Notes: generated by a model from the sequence alone, not told the origin. 12,994 bases of DNA from Nitrososphaerota archaeon (GCA_021162925.1 JAGGXQ010000039.1:1-12994), one strand, 5' to 3'; counted from the stretch's first letter, positions 1 through 7,748 are shown. Program-made: numbers and translations.

Positions 1-1
1 C

Positions 2-478
2 CAGATAGCGAAGCTGTTCAACGCGACCGTCATAGCCACCGCCGGGACCGACGAGAAGGTCGATAGGCTACTTGAGATGGGCGTAGATCACGCGATAAAC
101 CACAGAAAGGGCGACGTGCTGGAAGAGGTCATGAATTTCACCGGTGGCAAGGGCGTGGATGTCGTGGTCGAGCACGTGGGAGCCGCCACGTGGGAGGCCA
201 GCATGAAGAGCCTCAAGAAGGGCGGCACCCTAGTAACTTGCGGGGCCACGACGGGCAAGGACGTCGGGTTCGACATAAGGCACCTCTACTCGAGGCAGCT
301 CAGCGTGCTCGGAACCCTGCTCGGGACCAAGGGGGAGTTCTCGGAGGTCCTGAAGCTCTTCTCGAGAGGGTTGCTGAACCCCGTGATCCACAAGGTCTAC
401 GAGTTCGAAAGAGTAGCGGAAGCCCAGAAGGAGATGGAAGAGTCGAAGCACTTCGGCAAGATAGTGCTGAAGTTCTAA
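2..478 (+). CDS. Medium-chain (zinc-type) alcohol dehydrogenase / quinone oxidoreductase, C-terminal part
   Basis: The 5' end is cut by the window edge; 158 residues remain, read from base 2 to TAA at 476-478. The visible part is the second half of the NAD(P)-binding Rossmann domain of the medium-chain dehydrogenase/reductase (MDR) family. It has an ATVIATAGTDEK strand-turn, a GVDHAINHR segment typical of MDR proteins, a GGKGVDVVVEHVG stretch, and KKGGTLVTCGATTG, the conserved glycine-rich strand after the cofactor site. The C-terminal tail GKIVLKF is also typical. The family reduces or oxidises alcohols, aldehydes or quinones with NAD(P)H. The glycine-rich nucleotide motif and any catalytic zinc ligands lie upstream, so the substrate and zinc dependence cannot be told. 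It is followed after 43 bases by a separately promoted gene on the same strand. Confidence 0.88.
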   Translation, partial: QIAKLFNATVIATAGTDEKVDRLLEMGVDHAINHRKGDVLEEVMNFTGGKGVDVVVEHVGAATWEASMKSLKKGGTLVTCGATTGKDVGFDIRHLYSRQLSVLGTLLGTKGEFSEVLKLFSRGLLNPVIHKVYEFERVAEAQKEMEESKHFGKIVLKF

Positions 479-486
479 AGCCTTCC

Positions 487-499
487 ATAAATTTTTAAG
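487..499 (+). promoter_or_regulatory. TATA-type promoter for a leaderless beta-CASP hydrolase mRNA
   Basis: The 43-base gap between the dehydrogenase and the next gene holds the AT-rich run ATAAATTTTTAAG. The centre of its TTTTTAAG part is about 26 bases before the GTG at 522, so transcription is predicted to start at or just before the start codon. No Shine-Dalgarno sequence is seen before that GTG. The T-run could also act as a U-rich archaeal terminator for the dehydrogenase; this is inference. Confidence 0.5.
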
Positions 500-521
500 A
501 CTCTAAAGTGATTTCCGGTCC

Positions 522-1820
522 GTGAGGATATCGGTTCTCGGCGGATACCGGGAGGTAGGGGGGAACAAGATCCTCGTGGAGGACAGGGATAGCAGGGTGA
601 TGCTCGACTTCGGCAAGAGCTTCGGCGTGTGGAAGAGGTATTTCTCCGTGTTCGTAAATCCGAGCAAGGATTCGCTCAAGCACTACTTGATACCCGGCCT
701 CCTGCCGAAGCTCAAGAACGTGTACAGGAGGGATATGGGTGCGGTCGAGCTAGGCCTTTGGGAGGGGGAGGAAAGGGGCCTTGATGGAGTCCTGATCAGC
801 CACGGCCACGCCGATCACTACGAGATGCTCTTCGCCCTAGAGCCCGACATACCGATCTACTGTGGGGAGCTGTGCCTCGGCATAATGAAGAGCACGATAA
901 AGAACAAGAGAGAATTCTTCAATCCAGGTGGGAGGGAAAGGGAATTCCGCACCTTCAGGAGCGGGGATCTGTTGGACGTGGGGATCAAGGTCAGGGCGGT
1001 GCACGTGGATCACTCGATCCCCGGCTCTTACGGGTTCATCCTGGAGACGAGCGAGGGGTGCGTGGTTTACTCCGGGGACTTGAGGCTTCACGGCACCTCT
1101 CCCCAGCTGACTAGGGATTTCGTCGAAGAGGCTAGGGAATGCGAGCCGGAGTACCTGCTCCTAGAGGGCACCAGGATAGGGGAGGAGGACGGGATGGGGG
1201 AGGACTATGTATTCGATACGTGCCTGAACAAGACGAAAGGCGAAGAAGGCCTGATAGTCCTGAACTTCAACGTGAGGGACGTCGACAGGCTGGGCACCTT
1301 CGTGAAGCTCGCCGAGGAGCTCGGGAGGGAGCTGGTCATAACGGAGAAGTGGAAGGGCATCGTCGAGCTTTACGGCAGGGATGAGAAGCTGAAGAGGATG
1401 ATCCCCACCCCGGACAGGCACCCGTTCCTGATCTACGGGGGAGAGGGCGAAAATCGCATAGAGGCCGACGAAATCAAGAGGAGGCCGGGTCGATACATGC
1501 TCGCCATAGATCCCTACAAGCTACCGATCCTACTCGACGTAGAGCCCGAAGGAGGGACCTTCATAGACTCCCAGAGCGAGCCGTTCGACGAAGAGAGCGA
1601 GCTCGATCACGAGAGGCTCATGAATTGGGTCGAGCTCTTCGGATTTAAGTACGTTCACGCCCACAGCCACGGCCATGCCGACGGAGTAGAGCTCAAGGAG
1701 ATCGTGGAGGGGATAAGGCCGAAGAAGCTCATCCCGATCCACACGGAGAGCCCGGAGCTCTTCAAGGGGCTGATAGGCGGCGATAGGCTCGTTCTGGATA
1801 GGGTGATAGAGGTTGTATGA
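522..1820 (+). CDS. RNase J-like beta-CASP metallo-beta-lactamase hydrolase (probable ribonuclease)
   Basis: A 432-residue protein of the metallo-beta-lactamase fold with a beta-CASP insertion. Metal-binding motifs are seen in order: SHGHADH at residues 93-99 (H94, H96, D98, H99), H164 in HVDHS, and D186 in YSGDL. The beta-CASP part has the motif A acid E215 in LLLEGT, a motif-B-like histidine in HSHGHA (381-386), and H407 in PIHTE. The last resembles the RNase J C motif. Family members are zinc-dependent ribonucleases that process or degrade RNA, often 5'-to-3', in the cytoplasm. The N-terminus (LGGYREVGGNKILVE) and the length suit an archaeal RNase J-like subgroup rather than CPSF-type proteins, and there is no KH domain. 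The start is GTG, placed by the upstream TATA element. The stop overlaps the start of tldD by 8 bases, so the gene heads an operon. RNA as substrate is inferred from the family. Confidence 0.82.
   Translation: MRISVLGGYREVGGNKILVEDRDSRVMLDFGKSFGVWKRYFSVFVNPSKDSLKHYLIPGLLPKLKNVYRRDMGAVELGLWEGEERGLDGVLISHGHADHYEMLFALEPDIPIYCGELCLGIMKSTIKNKREFFNPGGREREFRTFRSGDLLDVGIKVRAVHVDHSIPGSYGFILETSEGCVVYSGDLRLHGTSPQLTRDFVEEARECEPEYLLLEGTRIGEEDGMGEDYVFDTCLNKTKGEEGLIVLNFNVRDVDRLGTFVKLAEELGRELVITEKWKGIVELYGRDEKLKRMIPTPDRHPFLIYGGEGENRIEADEIKRRPGRYMLAIDPYKLPILLDVEPEGGTFIDSQSEPFDEESELDHERLMNWVELFGFKYVHAHSHGHADGVELKEIVEGIRPKKLIPIHTESPELFKGLIGGDRLVLDRVIEVV
1802..1807 (+). promoter_or_regulatory. Ribosome binding site GGTGAT for tldD
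   Basis: GGTGAT matches the complement of the archaeal 16S rRNA 3' end and lies 5 bases before the TTG at 1813. In-frame stops at 1804-1806 and 1807-1809 exclude an earlier start, so this site and the TTG define the start of tldD within the end of the upstream gene. Confidence 0.6.
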
Positions 1821-3249
1821 GGATCTGGCCGGGCTTGCCGTAAGGCTGGCGGGGGAGCTAGGGTGCAGCTATGCGGAGGCCAGGGTCCGGAGGGTAAGGA
1901 GCCTTGGGGTATCCCTGAAGAACGGGGAGGTCGAGCCGGCCAGGGTATACGATGGGCTCGGCATGGGGATCAGGGTGGTGTATGAGGGGGCGTTGGCCTT
2001 TTCGTCGATAAACAGGATGGAGAGGGGAGCGGTAAGGGAAGCCGTGGAGAGGCTCGTCAAGAGGGCCAAGTCGGTAAAAAGGGCGAAGAAGGTAGGGATG
2101 AGCGATGAGAAGATGGAGAGGGCCAGATGGGGTGCCGAGGAGAGGGAGAAGCTCGATCGGATGGGGCTTGAAGAGATGCTCAAGCTGCTCAAGGAGCTAG
2201 ACGGCGAGGTGAAGGGGGGATTCGCCGGCGTCGAGATACCTAGCAGGCTCCTCGAGCTCGAGAAGGAGGTCGAGGATAGGTATCTGGTGAACAGCGACGG
2301 TGCCGAGCTCTGGGGCCATTTACCCAGGGTATCTTTCTCGAGCTTCCTCCTGCTGAAGCTCGATGGGGGGTTCAGATCGCTTACGATACCCACCGGCTAT
2401 TCGCACCCAGGGGGGACTGGGGGGTGGGAGGTCGTGAAGGGCTGGGACCTGCACTCCTACCTGCCTGATAGGGTCTCCAAGGTGTGCAAGCACCTCAAGA
2501 AGGCTAAGGGGCTCGAAGAAGGGGTTATGGACGTGGTGATAGGGCCTTCGATAGCGGGGATAGTCGCCCATGAGGCCTGCGGGCATCCCAGCGAGGCGGA
2601 TAGGATACTTGGTAGGGAGGCAGCCCAGGCCGGGGAGTCCTTCCTCAAGCCCGAGGACCTCGGATCGAGGGTCGGCAACGAGGAGGCCAACGTGAGCGAC
2701 GATCCAACCCTGAAGGGATCGAGCGGCTTCTACCTCTACGACGACGAAGGCGTAAGGGCGAGGAAGCGAGAGCTGATAAAGGACGGCGTCGTGAACGAAT
2801 TTCTGCAGAACAGGGAGACCGCTTGGGAGTTCGGGCTGGGGAGCAACGCCTCCGCGAGGGCTGAATCCTTTTCGAGCGAGCCGATAGTCAGGATGGCGAA
2901 CACCTACGTCGAGCCGGGGGATCACAGCCTCGAGGAGCTGGTCGAAGGGGTGAAGGATGGGGTGCTTATCGAGAGCTATATGGAGTGGAACATAGACGAC
3001 GTCAGGGTGAACCAGAGGTACGTAGGGCTGGAATGCTATAGGATAAGGAACGGAAGGATCGGAGAGGAGCTCAAGGACGTCGTCCTGGAGCTGAAATCTA
3101 CGGACTTCTGGTCCAAGATAGACGCCAGGGGTAAGGAACTGGAATTCCTATCCGCCTACTGCGGTAAGGGCGATCCGATCCAATCGGTCCCCGTATGGAC
3201 CGGGGGTCCGTATTTGAGGCTCAAGGGCGTCAGGGTGATGTCGAGATGA
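1813..3249 (+). CDS. tldD: TldD family metalloprotease subunit
   Basis: A 478-residue protein of the TldD/PmbA (modulator of DNA gyrase) family. TldD is the catalytic subunit of a TldD-TldE protease that, in bacteria, trims unfolded peptides and matures microcin and CcdA-type substrates in the cytoplasm. The metalloprotease motif HEACGH is at residues 253-258 (H253, E254, H258), inside GPSIAGIVAHEACGHPSE. C449 in AYCGKGDP matches the cysteine that completes the zinc site in E. coli TldD. The N-terminal domain (about 1-210) is the family's usual alpha/beta part. The start is TTG, the only in-frame start downstream of nearby stops, with GGTGAT 5 bases before it. It overlaps the beta-CASP gene by 8 bases and ends in an ATGA overlap with tldE, so the three are translationally coupled. 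The physiological substrate is unknown in archaea. Confidence 0.93.
   Translation: MYEDLAGLAVRLAGELGCSYAEARVRRVRSLGVSLKNGEVEPARVYDGLGMGIRVVYEGALAFSSINRMERGAVREAVERLVKRAKSVKRAKKVGMSDEKMERARWGAEEREKLDRMGLEEMLKLLKELDGEVKGGFAGVEIPSRLLELEKEVEDRYLVNSDGAELWGHLPRVSFSSFLLLKLDGGFRSLTIPTGYSHPGGTGGWEVVKGWDLHSYLPDRVSKVCKHLKKAKGLEEGVMDVVIGPSIAGIVAHEACGHPSEADRILGREAAQAGESFLKPEDLGSRVGNEEANVSDDPTLKGSSGFYLYDDEGVRARKRELIKDGVVNEFLQNRETAWEFGLGSNASARAESFSSEPIVRMANTYVEPGDHSLEELVEGVKDGVLIESYMEWNIDDVRVNQRYVGLECYRIRNGRIGEELKDVVLELKSTDFWSKIDARGKELEFLSAYCGKGDPIQSVPVWTGGPYLRLKGVRVMSR
3234..3239 (+). promoter_or_regulatory. Ribosome binding site GGTGAT for tldE
   Basis: GGTGAT lies 6 bases before the ATG at 3246. It supports that ATG over an in-frame ATG at 3195 and is the same sequence that precedes tldD. 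Confidence 0.6.
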
Positions 3250-4559
3250 TCGAGCTGGCGGAGAAGGCCCTAAGGGTGGGGCTGAAGCTGGGGGCGACGG
3301 ACGTGGGCGTGCTCGTGGAGAAAGAGAAGTTTAACATGGTCAGGTTCTCGAACAACGAAGTAACCCTTGTCGAATCGGACGAGCTAACCGAGCTCACCGT
3401 CTACCTATCGAAGGGAGGGAGGAGGTTCTTGGCGTCGACCTCAAACGTCGAAGCAGGGGGGATAGAGGAATTCGTGAATAGGGCCTACGAATCCTGCCTC
3501 CGGCTTCCGAAATCCGAGGAGTACGCACCCCTGCCCTCCGGCGTCTTCTCCTACCCGAAAAACCCGAACTACGATCCGAGGATAGATGAGGAGGAGTTCA
3601 TATTCTCATCCGTGGAGTCGGCCATAAACTCCGGGCTGGAGGAAGGCGGCGAGAGGGTTGCCGGTAGCCTGCATACGGTGATCAGGGAGATCGCTTTGAG
3701 GACGTCAGGGGGGATAGAGGCATCCGACAGGTCGAGCTACGTGATGCTCAACGTGAGGGCCCTGGCTGGCGAAGCTAGCGGGCACGGGCTATCGTGCTCA
3801 TCGGGGGTCAAGGGGTTCGATCCCGAAGGCGCTGGCAGAACCGCGGGGAGGTATTGCAGGCTCTCGAAGAAGACGGGCAAGCTGGAGGACGGGGTTTACA
3901 ACCTGGTGCTTTCCCCAACCGTTGCGGCCGATCTGATGCAGCACGTAGGTTATTCGGCTTCCGCTTACGACTTCGATCTCGGCCTATCCTTCCTGTGCGG
4001 CAGATTAGGGAGCAAGGTCGCCCCCGACGGGTTCGGGCTCTACGACCACGGGGTCATAGAGGGCGGGTTGAACAGCAGGAGCTTCGACGACGAAGGCGTG
4101 CCCACTAGCTCCACCCCTATAATAGAGGATGGGGTGCTGAAGGGCCTCCTGCACAACTCCACGACCGCCAAGAAGCATAAGGTGAAGAGTACCGGGAATG
4201 CGGGGATAATAGTCCCCCATCCGTGGAACCTGGTGGTCAGAGAGGGAGATATGGAGTTTGAGGAGCTGATCGGGGAGGCCAAGAGAGGTCTGCTACTTAC
4301 GAACAACTGGTACACGAGGTTCCAGGACTACAGGGAGGGGAGCTTCTCGACCCTCCCCAGGGACGCAACCCTTTACTTCGAAGATGGGGAGATAAAGTAC
4401 GCCGTGAAGGGGATAAGGGTTAGCGATAAGATGCCGAGGCTCCTTTCGAATATAAAAGGCGTTGGGAAAAATAGGGTCTGGGTCTTGTGGTGGGAGGTCG
4501 AGACCCCGGTCCTCTCCCCCTACCTGCTGGTCGAGGGCTGCAGGATCACGACGGTTTAG
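3246..4559 (+). CDS. pmbA: TldE/PmbA family protein, non-catalytic partner of TldD
   Basis: A 437-residue homologue of TldD in the PmbA/TldE subgroup. It aligns over its length with the preceding protein: [18 protein letters not shown] (221-237) sits where TldD has GPSIAGIVAHEACGH. Counting from the shared proline, H253, E254 and H258 of TldD become Q232, H233 and S237, so the zinc site is lost. This fits the known division of labour in which TldE shapes the substrate channel. Other family landmarks are the central [20 protein letters not shown] segment (279-298) and [13 protein letters not shown] (353-365). The ATG at 3246 overlaps the tldD stop as ATGA and has a well-placed GGTGAT. The in-frame ATG at 3195 would add 17 residues inside tldD and is less likely. 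The 3' end overlaps convergent trpB2 by 4 bases. Confidence 0.93.
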   Translation: MIELAEKALRVGLKLGATDVGVLVEKEKFNMVRFSNNEVTLVESDELTELTVYLSKGGRRFLASTSNVEAGGIEEFVNRAYESCLRLPKSEEYAPLPSGVFSYPKNPNYDPRIDEEEFIFSSVESAINSGLEEGGERVAGSLHTVIREIALRTSGGIEASDRSSYVMLNVRALAGEASGHGLSCSSGVKGFDPEGAGRTAGRYCRLSKKTGKLEDGVYNLVLSPTVAADLMQHVGYSASAYDFDLGLSFLCGRLGSKVAPDGFGLYDHGVIEGGLNSRSFDDEGVPTSSTPIIEDGVLKGLLHNSTTAKKHKVKSTGNAGIIVPHPWNLVVREGDMEFEELIGEAKRGLLLTNNWYTRFQDYREGSFSTLPRDATLYFEDGEIKYAVKGIRVSDKMPRLLSNIKGVGKNRVWVLWWEVETPVLSPYLLVEGCRITTV

Positions 4560-5941
4560 TAAGGGAGCTGCTCAACCCAAGGGAGCTTCTCCCTCAACCT
4601 CTTTATGGACTCCATCACCTTCTCTTCGGGATAGTACCAGGGCTTCAGCTTCCCTTCCACGTAGCTTATGTAAGCCTGCATGTCCAAGAGCCCGTGGCCC
4701 GTGAAGTTGAACAGGATCACCTTCTCCTTCCCCTCCTTCTTCGCCTCTATCGCCTCGTCTATGACCGCCTTTATCGCGTGGTTCGTTTCTGGTGCCGGGA
4801 CGTAACCCTCGGTCCTGGCGAAGAGCGCGCCGGCATCGAAGACCGAAACCTGGTCGTAGGCTCTGGCTTCGTATATCCCCTCCTTCACCAAGAGGCAGAG
4901 GGTGGGGGCGTCGCCATGGTACCTGAGACCTCCCGCGTGTATGGGGGGCGGGGTGAAGTCGCTCCCGAGCGTGTACATCTTCAGCAGGGGGGTCATGCTC
5001 GCCGTGTCCCCGAAGTCGTAGGTGTATATGCCTTTGGTCAGGGTAGGGCAGGCGGTGGGCTCCGTCGCCACGAACCTTACATCCTTCTCGGCCTTCCCCG
5101 TGACCTTGTCGTAGTAGAACGGGTAAGAGAGCCCGGCGAAGCTGCTCCCTCCCCCAACGCAACCGATCACCACATCCGGGTACTCCCCTATCGATTCGAG
5201 CTGCTTCTTCGCCTCTAGGCCCTGAACGGTTTGGTGAAGGAGCACGTGGTTCAGCACGCTCCCCAGCGAGTAGTTCGTATTTTCGTGGGTTACGGCATCC
5301 TCGATGGCCTCGCTTATCGCGATCCCTAGGGAACCCGGGTTATCCGGATCTAGTTCGAGTAACCTCCTCCCGTACTCCGTCCTGTCGCTGGGGCTGGGGG
5401 TTACATCGGCGTTCCAGAGCCTCATCATCGCCCCCCTGTAGGGCTTCTGCTCGTAGCTCACCCTGACCATGTAAACGGTGCACTTAAGGCCGAAGAGGTT
5501 CGTCCCGAACGCCAGGGCAGAGCCCCACTGACCCGCCCCGGTCTCGGTAGTTAGCCTCTCGATCCCCTCCTTCAAGTTGTAGTAGGCTTGGGCAACGGCG
5601 GTGTTGGGCTTGTGAGATCCGGGGGGAGACGCACCCTCGTACTTGTAGTAGATCCTCGCCGGGGTCTTAAGGGCTCTTTCGAGCCCCAGGGCCCTGAACA
5701 GCGGCGTCGGCCTCCAGAGCCTGTATATCTCCCTTACTTCGTCCGGTATCGGTATCCACCTCTCGTCGCTCATCTCCTGCCTTATGAGCTCCTTCGGGAA
5801 GATCGCCTCCAGCTTCTCCGGCTTTATCGGTTCTCTGGTCTCGGGATCTATGGGAGGAGGTAAGGGCTTCGGTAGATCGGGCAGCACGTTGTACCAGCTC
5901 CTCGGCAACTCCTCCTCATCCAACAGTATCTTCCTCTTCAT
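4556..5941 (-). CDS. trpB2: Tryptophan synthase beta chain, TrpB2 type
   Basis: A 461-residue PLP-dependent enzyme of the TrpB2 subfamily. TrpB2 condenses indole with L-serine to form tryptophan, and is proposed to salvage free indole or act as a serine deaminase. GSHKPNTA (108-115) carries the PLP-binding lysine K111. ETGAGQWG (133-140) is the active-site loop, and [10 protein letters not shown] (261-270) is the PLP phosphate loop. NFTGHGLLD (412-420) is near the C-terminus. The long N-terminal extension ([19 protein letters not shown]) and total length separate it from TrpB1, which is about 400 residues. No trpA or other trp gene is in the window, consistent with an orphan TrpB2. The ATG at 5941 is about 27-30 bases from the shared TATA element, so the mRNA is predicted to be leaderless. 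The divergent neighbour is a TrpY-like regulator, suggesting control by tryptophan. Confidence 0.95.
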   Translation of the reverse strand: MKRKILLDEEELPRSWYNVLPDLPKPLPPPIDPETREPIKPEKLEAIFPKELIRQEMSDERWIPIPDEVREIYRLWRPTPLFRALGLERALKTPARIYYKYEGASPPGSHKPNTAVAQAYYNLKEGIERLTTETGAGQWGSALAFGTNLFGLKCTVYMVRVSYEQKPYRGAMMRLWNADVTPSPSDRTEYGRRLLELDPDNPGSLGIAISEAIEDAVTHENTNYSLGSVLNHVLLHQTVQGLEAKKQLESIGEYPDVVIGCVGGGSSFAGLSYPFYYDKVTGKAEKDVRFVATEPTACPTLTKGIYTYDFGDTASMTPLLKMYTLGSDFTPPPIHAGGLRYHGDAPTLCLLVKEGIYEARAYDQVSVFDAGALFARTEGYVPAPETNHAIKAVIDEAIEAKKEGKEKVILFNFTGHGLLDMQAYISYVEGKLKPWYYPEEKVMESIKRLREKLPWVEQLPY

Positions 5942-5946
5942 GTACC

Positions 5947-5963
5947 TGCTGGTGCAAACAGCA
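5947..5963. promoter_or_regulatory. Inverted repeat between TATA and trpB2 start, candidate operator
   Basis: TGCTGGTGCAAACAGCA is an inverted repeat with perfect 5-base arms (TGCTG/CAGCA) and a 7-base spacer. It lies between the TATA element and the trpB2 start, where a bound protein would block initiation. A further TGTACC, one base off the TGTACA TRP box known for Methanothermobacter TrpY, overlaps the trpB2 start at 5941-5946. Its function is inferred. Confidence 0.4.
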
Positions 5964-5964
5964 A

Positions 5965-5974
5965 TATTTATATA
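5965..5974. promoter_or_regulatory. Shared bidirectional TATA element for trpB2 and trpY-like gene
   Basis: TATTTATATA holds TTTATATA on the plus strand (5967-5974) and TATAAATA on the minus strand (5972-5965). Each box centre is 27.5 bases from the facing start codon (5998 plus, 5941 minus). One element can therefore support two leaderless transcripts leaving in opposite directions. On the minus strand it is preceded by a purine-rich AAAAAG that could be a TFB recognition element. Confidence 0.65.
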
Positions 5975-5980
5975 CTTTTT

Positions 5981-5996
5981 TGAACAGATTTGTTCA
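5981..5996. promoter_or_regulatory. Palindromic operator candidate for the TrpY-like regulator
   Basis: TGAACAGATTTGTTCA is an inverted repeat with perfect 6-base arms and a 4-base spacer. It ends 1 base before the ATG at 5998 and covers the predicted transcription start. Each arm is one base off TGTACA, the TRP box of Methanothermobacter TrpY. Placed here, a bound regulator would repress its own gene and could also affect trpB2 across the 57-base start-to-start interval. Binding is inferred. Confidence 0.55.
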
Positions 5997-5997
5997 G

Positions 5998-6501
5998 ATG
6001 TGGAGGAGGATAGAGGGGAGGTTCAGGAGGAAGAAGGCGAGGATAGAGCTCGCGAAGAAGATGCTAGAGCTCGGGCTAAGGGCCGGTAAAGATGGGATAT
6101 ACATCGACGACGTAAAGATCCCCGATCTGGCGATGGCGAGGGCGTTGGGGATAGATAGGAGGGTCGTGAAGCACACCGTGAAGCAGATCCTCGAAGACCC
6201 CTTGCTGGCTTCGATCTTCACCAAGCTCAGGCCGGCAGGCCCCGATCTATCGAGCATAGCCGATGCCTTGGGATACTCGGTCCTGGAGATAAGGGCGGAT
6301 CCCTACAGGTACGGGATAGTGGCATCGGTAAGTGGCATACTCGCGAAGCATGGGATAGTCATAAGGCAGATCCTTTCCGACGATCCGGACCTCACGCCGG
6401 ATCCGAAGCTGACCGTGGTCGTGGAGGGCAAAGTGCCGGCGAGCGTCCTCAAGGAGATAGGCTCATCCGGGGTCGTCAAAAGCGTGACGCTAAAGCTTTA
6501 A
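5998..6501 (+). CDS. trpY: TrpY-like transcriptional regulator, HTH plus ACT domain
   Basis: A 167-residue protein resembling the archaeal family 'regulator of amino acid metabolism with ACT domain', which includes TrpY. After a basic N-terminus ([13 protein letters not shown]), a helix-turn-helix is seen at about 37-65 ([20 protein letters not shown]). A possible second helical element follows (SSIADALGY, 85-93). The C-terminal ACT domain, about 105-167 ([20 protein letters not shown]), would bind an amino acid. TrpY represses trp genes, its own gene and trpB2 in response to tryptophan in Methanothermobacter. The ATG at 5998 is chosen because it lies 27.5 bases from the TATA centre; an in-frame TTG at 5980 lies upstream of the predicted RNA start. 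The family call is firm. Tryptophan as ligand is inferred from the divergent trpB2, and another amino acid is possible. Confidence 0.85.
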   Translation: MWRRIEGRFRRKKARIELAKKMLELGLRAGKDGIYIDDVKIPDLAMARALGIDRRVVKHTVKQILEDPLLASIFTKLRPAGPDLSSIADALGYSVLEIRADPYRYGIVASVSGILAKHGIVIRQILSDDPDLTPDPKLTVVVEGKVPASVLKEIGSSGVVKSVTLKL

Positions 6502-6523
6502 GCCAAAAGGCGAATCGGATGGC

Positions 6524-7462
6524 GTGAAGCTCGGTGTAGGGGTCGATATAGGGGCGAGCAAGCTCAGGGTAGCCCTGGGGACCCGTGAAGGCAGGATCCT
6601 CAGGAAGGTGGTGGAAAGGACGTCGTTCGCCACCCTCGTCGATCAGGTCGAGAGGATGATCAAGGGCCTTGTAGGATCGCTCGAGGTCGAAGGGGTCGGG
6701 ATGGGGGTGGTGGGCCCCCTAGATATCCACAAGGGCGTGATAAACCCGGCGAACTCCCCCGTAAAGGGGATAGAGCTCCTAGAGCCGCTCAAAGAGAGGC
6801 TCAAGCTCAGGGTGAGCATGGTGAACGATTGCATAGCCGCGGTCGTCGGGGTCCACTCCTACGGCGTTGGGAAAGGCGTCGAAAACCTGGTCTACGTTAC
6901 GTTCAGCACGGGGATAGGGGCTGGGGCCATCGTGGATGGGCACGTGCTTCTAGGAAAGGATGGGAACGCGCACGAAGTGGGGCACATGGTCGTGGACCCC
7001 GAATTCAAGCTGCCCTGCGGATGTGGCGGGTGGGGGCATTGGGAGGCCTACTGCTCGGGTGCAAACCTTCCAAAGTTCGCCAAACTTCTATCGGAGGAGA
7101 GGGGGTGGGAATTCGAGAAGAGCCTGATGTATGATATCAGTGGTGGATGGGATGGGCTAAAGAGCGAGGCGATATTCGAAGCCGCTAGGAGGGGGGACTG
7201 GATGGCTAGAGAGGTGCTGGAGGCCGCGAACCGGTTCAACAGGATCGGCATGGCCAACCTGATAAACCTCTACGACCCTTCGTTGGTCGTCATAGGCGGG
7301 GCGATGGCGCTCAACAACAGGGACCTATTGGTCGAGCCCATGATAGAAGGCATAGAAGGGATGCTCGCGACCAGGAGGCCCAGGTTCGAGCTCACGAAGC
7401 TTGGAGACGACGTGGTCCTTTACGGGGCTCTTAAGCTGGCCTTCGATCCGCTCAACCCTTGA
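6524..7462 (+). CDS. ROK family sugar kinase (glucokinase-like)
   Basis: A 312-residue ATP-dependent sugar kinase of the ROK family, likely phosphorylating glucose or a related hexose in the cytoplasm. VDIGASKLRVAL (7-18) is the N-terminal phosphate loop, VNDCIAA (100-106) carries the catalytic aspartate D102, and STGIGAG (128-134) is the second phosphate motif. The ROK signature is HEVGH (150-154), with the ExGH sugar-binding residues, followed by CGCGGWGHWEAYCSG (165-179). Two zinc cysteines (C165, C167) are present; the usual third cysteine is H172, a substitution I recall in other archaeal ROK glucokinases. The C-terminal VVIGGAM motif is intact. The GTG at 6524 starts 22 bases after the trpY-like gene, with no clear Shine-Dalgarno sequence. 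A weak CTTTAAG is about 27 bases upstream, so a separate leaderless promoter or readthrough from trpY are both possible. The 3' end overlaps convergent FTR by 11 bases. Confidence 0.9.
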   Translation: MKLGVGVDIGASKLRVALGTREGRILRKVVERTSFATLVDQVERMIKGLVGSLEVEGVGMGVVGPLDIHKGVINPANSPVKGIELLEPLKERLKLRVSMVNDCIAAVVGVHSYGVGKGVENLVYVTFSTGIGAGAIVDGHVLLGKDGNAHEVGHMVVDPEFKLPCGCGGWGHWEAYCSGANLPKFAKLLSEERGWEFEKSLMYDISGGWDGLKSEAIFEAARRGDWMAREVLEAANRFNRIGMANLINLYDPSLVVIGGAMALNNRDLLVEPMIEGIEGMLATRRPRFELTKLGDDVVLYGALKLAFDPLNP

Positions 7463-7748
7463 CGAAAAGGCCGCAGTGGCACCTGCCGAACTTCTTGATC
7501 TCGTCCATGTGGTAGACGCAGGGGCATATTATCAGCCTGTCCTTCTCCGGATCTCCGGTCACCCTCCTGCAAGGGCAGTAGAACTCGCCGCGCTTCAGCT
7601 TGTTCATCGCAAGCCCCCTTAGGAGCACTGCAAGGATCCTCTTATCAGGGTTGAGCCTCAGCCCCGCTTCTTCGGCGTGCTTCTTCACCTTCTCGTATAT
7701 CTCCTTTTCAAGGCGCTCGAGCTCTAACTTATATGCCTCTTCAACCAC
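7452..7748 (-). CDS. Ferredoxin-thioredoxin reductase catalytic subunit (FTR beta)
   Basis: A 98-residue iron-sulfur protein with the FTR catalytic signature. CPC is at 58-60, CPC at 75-77 and CHC at 90-92, followed by GLF. By comparison with the plant enzyme, C58, C75, C77 and C90 should hold the 4Fe-4S cluster. C60 and C92 should form the active disulfide, with H91 the conserved neighbouring histidine. It passes electrons from ferredoxin to thioredoxin. No variable (alpha) subunit is visible nearby, as in other non-photosynthetic organisms that carry this protein. The GTG start at 7748 lies 25 bases inside the end of the thioredoxin gene and has a strong GGAGGTGG 7 bases before it. The two are thus an operon and probably a working pair. 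Confidence 0.93.
   Translation of the reverse strand: MVEEAYKLELERLEKEIYEKVKKHAEEAGLRLNPDKRILAVLLRGLAMNKLKRGEFYCPCRRVTGDPEKDRLIICPCVYHMDEIKKFGRCHCGLFVKG

Noticed and set aside
1869..2393. Minus-strand open frame of 174 codons inside tldD
   Set aside because: Its extreme Ser/Leu richness is what antisense of an AGG/GAG-rich gene gives, and there is no start signal.
2320..2925. Minus-strand open frame of 201 codons inside tldD
   Set aside because: It is antisense to the tldD catalytic region, with no promoter, ribosome binding site or recognisable domain.
3195..3245. Upstream in-frame ATG for tldE, adding 17 residues
   Set aside because: The ATG at 3246 forms an ATGA overlap with the tldD stop and has GGTGAT 6 bases upstream. 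The extra residues are only the tldD tail read in another frame.
4487..5218. Plus-strand open frame of 243 codons antisense to trpB2
   Set aside because: It lies fully inside trpB2, which has intact PLP motifs, and its translation is low-complexity (Leu, Arg, Gly, Val) with no family resemblance. It is a by-product of GC-rich codon bias.
5421..5430. ATGATGA on the minus strand, resembling a C box of a C/D box guide RNA
   Set aside because: It encodes the Met-Met of trpB2, and I see no convincing D box, D' box or C' box at the right spacing.
5980..5997. Upstream in-frame TTG start for the TrpY-like gene
   Set aside because: It lies within the operator palindrome and upstream of the predicted RNA start set by the TATA at 5967-5974.
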